Made by a program: the position numbers and the translations under genes. Below are positions 38,907 to 46,588 of a DNA stretch of 64,000 bases, piece after piece. Each line of letters starts with the position of its first letter. Positions within the stretch are counted from its first letter, which is position 1. The notes below the pieces were generated by a model, which saw only the letters and a program-made list of their open reading frames with translations, ran no database searches and was not told the DNA's origin. This DNA comes from a virus, in the IMG/VR virus record IMGVR_UViG_3300017991_000002, positions 62,001-126,000 of that record; one strand, 5' to 3'.

Positions 38907-41754
38907 TGATGTACCTACTAGGGAATTGGGTATTCTGTTTGACCATCGTTGTGATATATGTGATCTTTGTCACTGGGCCACTAATGTAAAGATTAAACCC
39001 AGATACGGGGGCAAAAGGGTAAAGATTTTGATGATCGGGGAAGCCCCCGGGCCTCAAGAAGATCAAAAGGGAACCGCTTTTATTGGACCCTCCGGGATCA
39101 CAATAGATACATGTGTTCATGATGCAGGTGTCCCTTCTTCCCACGTAGGATTTACAAACGTCGTTCGATGCATACCTTGGAAGGATCCTTCCCTGAGAAT
39201 GGGGATAAGACAGCCTTCGCAAGAGGAGGTATATAACTGTGGAGCAGCTTATCTGTTTCGGGAAATAGGTCATGTCAAGCCAGATATTATAGTGACATTG
39301 GGGGTACCATCCGCAAAGTTCCTCTTGGGAGATCGTTTAGTCGGATCCTTGGGAAGAATTAGGGGAAGGATATTTGATGTCAGTATTTATGGAAATACCT
39401 ATCCTGTTATCCCGACGTATCATCCGGCCTCTGTCTTAAGGGGACAAGTCCAAAACAGGCAGGATATTATTCGAGACATAAGAAGAGCCTGGAAGATTGC
39501 TACCGGGGAAAAGTACTATTACTCTCCGACCACTCATATAATCAATGACACATATAAGGCAATAGAGCTCCTTCACGACATATGTGATATGAAGGAGAGC
39601 GGGTCAATAGAATACTGTTCATATGATATAGAAAGCACTGGCTTCGACCCCTGGAGTAATGAGATACTCGGTTTCTCTGTGAGTCATGATCCGAAGGTTG
39701 GATATTTCATACCACTTTACCATACGGAGTCTGATGTGGATGTGGACAAACTGATGCCTGCTTTTAAGAGATTTTCCTCAACGGTCCCGATTGTGGCCCA
39801 TAATGCAAAATTTGATTTCCTATGGACCTTTATACGACTGGGAGTTGAGCTGGACATAGAATTGGATACGTTCCTTATATCATCTCTTACCTACGGGGAA
39901 ACGAGGCGTCATAAGTTGGAAGAGCTGGCTCAGGATCTTCTTGATTTTAATGACTATGACACCTCTTTGCATAAATATGTGGAGACCCTCCCCGCCTCAA
40001 AAAGGCATTTTGGAAATGTTCCCTTAGAACTGTTGGGAACCTACGGGGCAATGGATGCGATTGCTACAAGATGCCTGGCTCCTATAATGAAAGAGAACAT
40101 AAAGACTCATGGTCTCGAGTATCCGTGGAATCTCTTACTGGAATCCATCTATGTTTTTTCGGAGATAGAATTAAACGGGTGGGCCGTTGACAGGGATAAA
40201 TTGGAGGAGTTGAAAAAGCTTTATCCTGAAAGGGTTATGGTTTATTTTAAGAAACTATTAAGATCAGAGGGGGCCAAGAATTTCCTTAGACAGCAGGAAG
40301 AGGACAAAAAACTTGCTCCCTTGCTTCACAGACTTGATGATATTGATAGCTTTGATGAGGGGGAGATGAAGGTCATATATAAAAAGTGCAATCCTATGTC
40401 CCACAAGCAGATGAGAACTATTATGTATGATTATTATAAGGCCCCTGTCCTGGAGAAAGAGAAATCAAAGAAAACGGAGGAGCCCAGCACTAACGAAAAA
40501 AGCATATTGAACGCCATTAAATACTTTAAATCGGAAGACGGGAATGAAGATGCTCACGAATTTCACCAGAACCTATGGGTCTGCAGGAAGATAAATAAGT
40601 CTATCTCTGCATATATCAAGGGTATCCCAAAGCACTTAAGAGAAGGGCAAGAAGAGGACATAATAAATTTCGTCTATAATCTCAGCGGAACAGTAACTGG
40701 AAGGTTCTCCACTAGAACATATGCTATACACACAACACCAAGGAAATCTGACATAAAGAGGCTGTTTCGGTCATTTTGGCATGATAGAGGAGGTCTTATA
40801 ATAGATGGAGATTACTCTCAATGGGAGATGAGAATCTTCGCTCTCGAGTCCGAAGAGACCGGCATGATTGAGGCATTCAAGAGGGGTTACGATATCTACC
40901 GCTACATAGGGTCAATAATATATGAAAAAGGAATGGAAGATATAACCGATGAAGAACGGCAGATCTCAAAGAAGATAGCCCTTGGGCTTATATACGGGTT
41001 GGGTATAGAATCCATAGCAGAACAATGTTTCATTCCTGTATACCAAGCGGAGGATGTCCTTTCGCGATTCTTTACGAAGTTCCCAGGGGCAAAGAACTAT
41101 ACGACCAGAATACACCGTAGAATGAAAACCGACGGATTTGTGAGAACCAGGCTGGGAAGGATACGGCACTTTCCAATGGCGATGGGAGACAGGGATGTCC
41201 CGAAATGGAAAATGCATAAGATGGAAAGAGAGGCCCAGAACTTTCCCATACAGAGTGTCGCCAGTGATCTTACATTAACGGGCTTGTTGTCATTTTTTGT
41301 GAGGCTCCGCAAAGGTGGGTTCAAGTCTCGTATATTAGGATTTGTGCATGACGGTATCCCGGCTGATGTATACCCGGGTGAGTTGTTTCCGATGATGCAT
41401 CAATTCAAAAAGGCGATGAATGACGATCTTACAGAAATGTATGAGTGGTTAACGATCCCTGTAAAATCAGATTTTAAATTAGGGAAAACGTGGGGAAGTA
41501 CCCTAGAAGTAAAGGATTGGAGAGATGGATATCTTAAATTGAAGGGAAAGAAGGAGTATTTTGAAGACCTGATCGATACACTGGGGAAAAATTATACATT
41601 TGAGTGGGAGATACTTGATGAATTTGAGGTCAAGGAGCAGGAATTTATCCTTGGGAAGGCTTATCAAGGATACAGTGAAGACAACGGTTATGTTGTTGCG
41701 GAGATAAGAGATGCCAAAACAATACAGGAAGTGCCATGGATAGATGTCAGATAA
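38878..41754 (+). CDS. Uracil-DNA glycosylase-DNA polymerase I (family A) fusion
   Basis: Residues 1 to about 210 form a family 4-type uracil-DNA glycosylase: Cys pairs (CDICDLC and later C), GEAPGPQED (54-62), TNVVRC (93-98), and HPASVLRG. Next is a 3'-5' exonuclease domain (YDIESTGF with D250/E252, VAHNAKFDF, YGAMDA). The polymerase has motif A DYSQWEMR (D645), motif B KKIALGLIYGLG (about 698-709) and motif C VHDG (H824, D825), where family A normally has VHDE. The 958 residues thus combine uracil excision with replicative synthesis, as in SPO1-type phages. ATG 38878 overlaps the primase gene. Confidence 0.93.
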   Translation: MRKLNLPKVDDVPTRELGILFDHRCDICDLCHWATNVKIKPRYGGKRVKILMIGEAPGPQEDQKGTAFIGPSGITIDTCVHDAGVPSSHVGFTNVVRCIPWKDPSLRMGIRQPSQEEVYNCGAAYLFREIGHVKPDIIVTLGVPSAKFLLGDRLVGSLGRIRGRIFDVSIYGNTYPVIPTYHPASVLRGQVQNRQDIIRDIRRAWKIATGEKYYYSPTTHIINDTYKAIELLHDICDMKESGSIEYCSYDIESTGFDPWSNEILGFSVSHDPKVGYFIPLYHTESDVDVDKLMPAFKRFSSTVPIVAHNAKFDFLWTFIRLGVELDIELDTFLISSLTYGETRRHKLEELAQDLLDFNDYDTSLHKYVETLPASKRHFGNVPLELLGTYGAMDAIATRCLAPIMKENIKTHGLEYPWNLLLESIYVFSEIELNGWAVDRDKLEELKKLYPERVMVYFKKLLRSEGAKNFLRQQEEDKKLAPLLHRLDDIDSFDEGEMKVIYKKCNPMSHKQMRTIMYDYYKAPVLEKEKSKKTEEPSTNEKSILNAIKYFKSEDGNEDAHEFHQNLWVCRKINKSISAYIKGIPKHLREGQEEDIINFVYNLSGTVTGRFSTRTYAIHTTPRKSDIKRLFRSFWHDRGGLIIDGDYSQWEMRIFALESEETGMIEAFKRGYDIYRYIGSIIYEKGMEDITDEERQISKKIALGLIYGLGIESIAEQCFIPVYQAEDVLSRFFTKFPGAKNYTTRIHRRMKTDGFVRTRLGRIRHFPMAMGDRDVPKWKMHKMEREAQNFPIQSVASDLTLTGLLSFFVRLRKGGFKSRILGFVHDGIPADVYPGELFPMMHQFKKAMNDDLTEMYEWLTIPVKSDFKLGKTWGSTLEVKDWRDGYLKLKGKKEYFEDLIDTLGKNYTFEWEILDEFEVKEQEFILGKAYQGYSEDNGYVVAEIRDAKTIQEVPWIDVR

Positions 41755-42515
41755 TAGAATTGATAAAGACCACAAAGAACAAAATAGAGTGGGCTAAAAA
41801 GTTTCCATTTGATTGGCCGTTTTATCAGGACTATAGGATAGGTGATATTGTTTACATAGAAAGTAAAGTCGGTAAGTTAATTGATAAAGAGTTTAACTGT
41901 ATTGTTGTTAACCACTTTGATGGCGTAGAGCATTATTTCAGACCCGGCTCGATAATTCCTGAGGTTGAGGAGAGGATATTGATGGAGAGGCATGAGAAAA
42001 CAAAACAGGAAATGTCGGAGGAGTATGGAATATCGATAGGTCAGATAAATTATATACTCTATCACAGGCCGAGTAGTCGATTTCATGAGTGGTCCGATAA
42101 CGAAGATGAGATATTGCATAAATATAAAAACGAGAGTACCTACAGTCTTTCCACAATATTGAGTAGATGTCCGAGCGATGTGAAGAACAGGAGGAGAGAA
42201 TTGGGATTGATCAAATCCAATAAAAGCTGGAGTGATGTCGATGATGATGAATTCTTAAGGATGTATAAAGAACACAGTGCCAAGGAGCTTGCAAAGATAT
42301 ACAGGACGACAGAAGAATCAGTTCGATGGCACATTTCCGTTGCTCGGAGACGTGTAGGTAATTATGAGCCCAAATCAGTAAAACGGTTATGGACGAGAGA
42401 GGAGGTTGAATTCCTTAAGACGGAGATCCATAATATGTCCAAAAGGGACATTGCTGACGCTTTATCTCGGTCTTTCCATTCTATCAGGTCGAAACTACGA
42501 AGGATAGGAGAATGA
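41736..42515 (+). CDS. DNA-binding protein with three Myb/SANT-like HTH repeats
   Basis: The C-terminal two thirds hold three related units: EWSDNEDEILHKYKN ... NRRRELGL, SWSDVDDDEFLRMYKEHSAKELAKIY, and LWTREEVEFLKTEIHNMSKRDIADAL ... KLRRIG. Each has the W-acidic-helix-turn-helix pattern of Myb/SANT repeats. The N-terminal 95 residues are unassigned, beta-rich then helical. Such repeats usually bind DNA. It overlaps the polymerase gene by 19 bases and lies in the replication operon, so origin recognition or regulation is a fair guess. Calls are by eye. Confidence 0.65.
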   Translation: MDRCQIIELIKTTKNKIEWAKKFPFDWPFYQDYRIGDIVYIESKVGKLIDKEFNCIVVNHFDGVEHYFRPGSIIPEVEERILMERHEKTKQEMSEEYGISIGQINYILYHRPSSRFHEWSDNEDEILHKYKNESTYSLSTILSRCPSDVKNRRRELGLIKSNKSWSDVDDDEFLRMYKEHSAKELAKIYRTTEESVRWHISVARRRVGNYEPKSVKRLWTREEVEFLKTEIHNMSKRDIADALSRSFHSIRSKLRRIGE

Positions 42516-43084
42516 GCAAATTCGAGGTCAATGAGATATGCTCTGTGTGTCGGGAAGAACTCGACGACTATGGAGATTGTCTGTGTACTAAAGGCAAGCC
42601 GGGAATGAGGGAGGCTGTAAAATGGCTGAAAACTTCAGATGCATTTGATGGCCATGAAGGATCCCGGGTAGCTGATCTGGTCAAGATGATTGATACTCCA
42701 GTTAAAAGACTGGATTCAAAAATATCCATCCAGCCTCAATTGGCTGCATCAGTGGCTGCCCTATACACCAAATACTTGAAGAGGGCCCTGTCCCTCGAAC
42801 TAGAGAAAGAGAGGTTGCATGCTAACTTATCCCTGGAAAAGAGAAAACGATACGATAGTGTCAAAGGAACATCTAGGGAGAAGCCTTGGAAGATTTTTGA
42901 GTATGAGATCAAAATTGATCCCAGATTCAATGATCTCCAGGATCGTCACATCAGGGCTGATATAGCTCAAACATTTTTAGGCGACTTAACGAGCACAATG
43001 AAATCAAGGGGCCATGACCTCCAAAAGATGTCTGACGATCGCCGTCAGAAGCTCAGAATAGACGCAGAATCAAGAGACTTATAG
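42512..43084 (+). CDS. Helical protein with Cys site and C-terminal QKLRI tag (190 aa)
   Basis: The N-terminus has a Cys cluster CSVCREELDDYGDCLC, the rest is helical and charged. It ends RRQKLRIDAESRDL, a tag variant, the only tagged protein within the replication block. It sits immediately upstream of the SSB-like gene. No family recognised; a recombination-mediator role would suit the place but is unsupported. Confidence 0.65.
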   Translation: MSKFEVNEICSVCREELDDYGDCLCTKGKPGMREAVKWLKTSDAFDGHEGSRVADLVKMIDTPVKRLDSKISIQPQLAASVAALYTKYLKRALSLELEKERLHANLSLEKRKRYDSVKGTSREKPWKIFEYEIKIDPRFNDLQDRHIRADIAQTFLGDLTSTMKSRGHDLQKMSDDRRQKLRIDAESRDL

Positions 43085-43102
43085 CCAAAAAGGAGACAAA
43101 CA

Positions 43103-44050
43103 ATGGTTAATATTAAGACTTCTCACAAAGCTGATTTGAGTATTTTGAAGAAGTTTGCCAAGGAGTACAAAGAGAGGCAGACTTACGATTCACGGAAAAA
43201 GAACAGCAAGGATATAGATTGGTATCAGTGGAAGGAAAAAAACAAGATCAGAATTCTTCCTCCTTGGTCAAGTTCGGGTGAGATTTTCAAGCTGATCCAA
43301 TATCACTATGGTCTTCCTCCCAGCAATAAGAGTCAACAGTGCCTCAGGCTGACATGGGATCGGCAATGTTACATCTGTACTGCTTTCGGTCGGATGTGGA
43401 CAAAGGACAGTAAGTACGATTTCAAGTGGCGGACGAAGGCATACGCCAACTGCATTGACAGAGACAACCTCGCCGCGGGGGTTCAGGTAGTTGCATTACC
43501 TATGTCGGTATTCAATTGGATTATCCAAATGGTTGATGACGAAGAAGTGGGCGATGTATCCGATGCGAATAAGGGATCAGATATTATGGTTCTTAAGGAA
43601 AAAACCGGTGATCAGCCCAAGGATGTGAAATATATCCCATCTCTGTGGGTGAGAGATTGTGTTCTTTCCAAGGACAAGGAGCAGGCTGAGGAGTGGCTCT
43701 CAAACCTATACGACCTGGATTCTATTTTCAGGTCCCCCAGAGAATCAACCTTCCAGGCCAACCTCGAGGCTGCAAATGCATTTCTCAATAAGTACGGTCT
43801 TCGCTCAATCGACCCCAATAATCTCAGCGAGGAAGACAAATATGTCTTGGAACTGGAGCTTCCTTCTGGCAATGGAGGAAAGAAGGACGAAGAAGAAGAG
43901 GAGGAAGAAGACGTCGAAAGAAAGGCTGCAGAATACCAAGACTCGGATCAACGATCTGAGTGCTTCGGAAATTATGACAAGGACAACGAGGAATGCTTAG
44001 TGTGTCCTGACAGCTCCGATTGCTATGACCAAACAAGCGGAGTAGGTTAA
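43103..44050 (+). CDS. gp32-like single-stranded DNA-binding protein
   Basis: 315 residues with a layout like T4 gp32: basic N-terminal part, KNKIRILPPWSSSG, the HYGLPP...CLRLTWDRQCYIC region, ANCIDR, and VQVVALPMSVFNWIIQMV, then DIMVLKEKTGD. A strongly acidic stretch (about 267-275) is followed by an extra Cys-rich tail (CFGNYDKDNEECLVCPDSSDC) that T4 gp32 does not have. The acidic part normally contacts partner proteins. It should coat single-stranded DNA during replication and recombination. Start after AAAAAGGAG. Confidence 0.75.
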   Translation: MVNIKTSHKADLSILKKFAKEYKERQTYDSRKKNSKDIDWYQWKEKNKIRILPPWSSSGEIFKLIQYHYGLPPSNKSQQCLRLTWDRQCYICTAFGRMWTKDSKYDFKWRTKAYANCIDRDNLAAGVQVVALPMSVFNWIIQMVDDEEVGDVSDANKGSDIMVLKEKTGDQPKDVKYIPSLWVRDCVLSKDKEQAEEWLSNLYDLDSIFRSPRESTFQANLEAANAFLNKYGLRSIDPNNLSEEDKYVLELELPSGNGGKKDEEEEEEEDVERKAAEYQDSDQRSECFGNYDKDNEECLVCPDSSDCYDQTSGVG

Positions 44051-44054
44051 AATC

Positions 44055-45080
44055 ATGTCGAGCAAGAAGGAAAAATTAACGGAGGCCCAGTCTGTAGCGA
44101 AGATGCTTAATTCTTCTCTCAAGACAAAAGCTTTTCATGGTGATCCGGCCCTTCTTCTCTCCAACGTAACAAGGTGGCTCCCTACGGGGGCCACCCTTGT
44201 TGACGAGGCTACCACGGGAGGTGTCCCCCAGGGAAGGGTTATAGAACTTTACGGCCCTCCGGATGTCGGTAAAAGCACACTAGGTCAGGCTATTATAAAG
44301 AGAGCAATAGACCTTGATTGGCTACCATTCTACATTGATAAAGAAAATGCCCTAGACAGAAAGCGGGCGGTTAACATCGGATTGGATATGTCAAAAATTG
44401 TCTTCATGGTTCCATCCACAATAGAGGAAGTGTTTACTCTTATTTGCGGATCCGTTGAGAAGGTTAGGGTCGGGAAGATAACAAAACCAATTATTTTCGT
44501 ATGGGATACCCTTGCCAGAACTATGACAGATGAACAAAAGCAAGGCAAAAGAAAACTCGGCTCTTTGGCCAGAGCAGTTCGCTCCAGTATAGCTGAACTC
44601 GGCGATACTTTACCGGAGGGACATGCTTCGTTGCTTATACTGAATCATAGAGTAGCGAAAAATATCAGTTCCGGCAGGTCTTCCTACGGGAGCCCGGGCG
44701 GAAGTGCTCTTTACCATGAAGCCTCGCTTCGGTTACGAATGGCCTATACTGCAGAGGGGAAGATTAAGGATGGTGACAGGATTGTTGGGAATATAGTCAA
44801 TTTGAAGGTAGAGGAGTCAAATCTTTGTGCCCCCTACAGAGAAGCTCCGGTATTTATCCGATTTAAAGAAGGATTGGACGATTTTGGAGCAAATGTATTT
44901 TTTATGAAGAAGATAAATGCCTTTGAGCAGAACGGGACTTGGTTCGTATGGAAACATAAGGACAAGGAATACAAGTTCCAAAATGATCAACAGTTCCTGA
45001 AACAAATGGGTGAGGATACTAAACTGATGGATGCCTTCAGGGAAGAAGTCAGGGGAAGGTATAGGGATATGTATGCATAG
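44055..45080 (+). CDS. uvsX: UvsX/RecA-like recombinase
   Basis: The 341-residue protein has RecA Walker A GPPDVGKST (K73), Walker B-like IIFVWDTLART, and the L2-like region ISSGRSSYGSPGGSAL. It should form filaments on single-stranded DNA and catalyse strand exchange for recombination-dependent replication. Next to SSB and UvsW functions it completes a T4-type recombination set. It overlaps the Pol X gene by eight bases. Confidence 0.9.
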   Translation: MSSKKEKLTEAQSVAKMLNSSLKTKAFHGDPALLLSNVTRWLPTGATLVDEATTGGVPQGRVIELYGPPDVGKSTLGQAIIKRAIDLDWLPFYIDKENALDRKRAVNIGLDMSKIVFMVPSTIEEVFTLICGSVEKVRVGKITKPIIFVWDTLARTMTDEQKQGKRKLGSLARAVRSSIAELGDTLPEGHASLLILNHRVAKNISSGRSSYGSPGGSALYHEASLRLRMAYTAEGKIKDGDRIVGNIVNLKVEESNLCAPYREAPVFIRFKEGLDDFGANVFFMKKINAFEQNGTWFVWKHKDKEYKFQNDQQFLKQMGEDTKLMDAFREEVRGRYRDMYA

Positions 45081-45555
45081 AGTCAAAAGGCTGGCTAATA
45101 GATTGGTCATTGACCTTAAACCCTTCTCAAAGAAAATAGAGATTGCCGGATCCATAAGAAGAAAAGCATCAAATCCCAGAGATATTGACATCCTTATCGT
45201 ACCCAGGGACAAGAATGGTATCCTTCAATATTTTAAAAGTATTGACAGGAAAGAAAAGGGAAAACTGCTTGGAGCTGGGGGTATGGCCCTTAACGCAGAA
45301 GTGGACGGCGTCGGTATAAATATCATCTTCACCTCCCAACCCGAATGGGCCCCCAGTCTTCTTCATTTTACAGGACCTAAAGGGGCCAATATCTGGAAGA
45401 AAAGGGTGGCGAAAGACAAGGGATATATTCTCAACAGACATGGATTATTTGATAAGAAGACGAAGAGAAGAATACCGACGCCGACGGAGTATTCTATCTA
45501 CAAGCATCTCGATATGACCTACAGGCCCCCAGAAATGAGAGGTAAGAAGAGATGA
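45073..45555 (+). CDS. Minimal DNA polymerase X-family nucleotidyltransferase
   Basis: Starting at ATG 45073 this 160-residue protein has the Pol beta palm motif AGSIRRK...RDIDILIV with catalytic D37 and D39 and a third Asp at 78 (AEVDGVGI). The C-terminal part TGPKGANIWKKRVAKDKGY..NRHGLF...YRPPEMR matches the thumb/end of Pol X. It lacks the N-terminal lyase and fingers HhH domains, so it is a stripped-down repair or tailing polymerase. A stand-alone Pol X in a phage recombination operon is unusual. Confidence 0.85.
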   Translation: MHRVKRLANRLVIDLKPFSKKIEIAGSIRRKASNPRDIDILIVPRDKNGILQYFKSIDRKEKGKLLGAGGMALNAEVDGVGINIIFTSQPEWAPSLLHFTGPKGANIWKKRVAKDKGYILNRHGLFDKKTKRRIPTPTEYSIYKHLDMTYRPPEMRGKKR

Positions 45556-46508
45556 ATAACCTCATTCTGGTAGATGCAAATTATACACTGAAAAGGTGTA
45601 TGTATTCCAAAGATATCAAACCTACTATCAACCACAAGGAAATGAGGATAGGAGGGTCCATAGGATTCCTGTTGAATCTGTCTTCTACCCTAGAGAAGCT
45701 CTCTGCAAAATACTGTGTCCTTGTCTGGGACGGGGGAATTTCAAAGAGGAGACTTGAGAGGTTCCCTGGCTATAAAAGAACTCGATATTTACAGTCCCAA
45801 GATCAGGATTCGATGCTGTTCAGAGATGTTTTTAAGGAGCAAAAAGGTATCTTGAAGGAGATTGCTCTCAAATTGGGTGTGTCATGGATAGAGTTAAAGG
45901 GTCGGGAAGCAGACGATGTGATATACAAAATGATTGATACCTTTCCGGTAGGAGGTAGAACATTCGTTGCTTCGGAGGATAAGGATCTGTTTCAGTCCTG
46001 CATGAAAGGAGCAACTGTGTTTCGTCCATTTAAAAATGATATGATAACACCTAACAACTTTGAACGTTTAATGGGTATTCCCATCAATAAGTATATACTA
46101 TGGAGAGCTATTGTAGGAGAAAGGTCCAGAAACGATGTTGACGGAGTTCCTGGCATAGGAAGCGTTACGGCTACTGATCTACTTAAGAACGATAATGTTT
46201 CCGACTTCGCGAGCATGGCAGTACACTGTATACAAGAGGATGCCTCTAAAAAAGAGGAGGATATAATAAATTTTTTTGAGGTTATTTGCCGCAACATCTA
46301 CATATTGGATCTGGGGAAGGAGGAGTTTTCTGTCGAGGACGAGCTCGAGATGAGAGAGCAGGTAATGGAAACGACCACTACCTTTGACGAGAAAGATGTC
46401 CGGGATATACTAATCAGGAACGAGATGGAGTCACTATTGAGCAACTTTACTAAGTTTATCCGTCCTTTCCGTAAACTTGAATCGTTATGTTCCCAGACCT
46501 CTCCGTAG
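45552..46508 (+). CDS. 5'-3' exonuclease / flap endonuclease (PIN/FEN fold)
   Basis: 318 residues: LILVDANYTLKR (first Asp cluster), VWDGGISKRRLERFPGYKRTR, LKGREADDVIYKM, ASEDKDLFQ, then the helix-hairpin-helix NDVDGVPGIGSVTA. This is the order of family A-associated 5' nucleases and T4 RNase H. It removes RNA primers and flaps, acting with the polymerase that lacks its own 5' nuclease domain. Overlaps Pol X by ATGA. Confidence 0.88.
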   Translation: MNNLILVDANYTLKRCMYSKDIKPTINHKEMRIGGSIGFLLNLSSTLEKLSAKYCVLVWDGGISKRRLERFPGYKRTRYLQSQDQDSMLFRDVFKEQKGILKEIALKLGVSWIELKGREADDVIYKMIDTFPVGGRTFVASEDKDLFQSCMKGATVFRPFKNDMITPNNFERLMGIPINKYILWRAIVGERSRNDVDGVPGIGSVTATDLLKNDNVSDFASMAVHCIQEDASKKEEDIINFFEVICRNIYILDLGKEEFSVEDELEMREQVMETTTTFDEKDVRDILIRNEMESLLSNFTKFIRPFRKLESLCSQTSP

Positions 46509-46588
46509 AGATGGCTGTGCAGGAACTGGCAACCTGTACCTCCAGACTGATACGGAAGCAGGCTCTGGGAACTTTTTAGGGGTGATTT

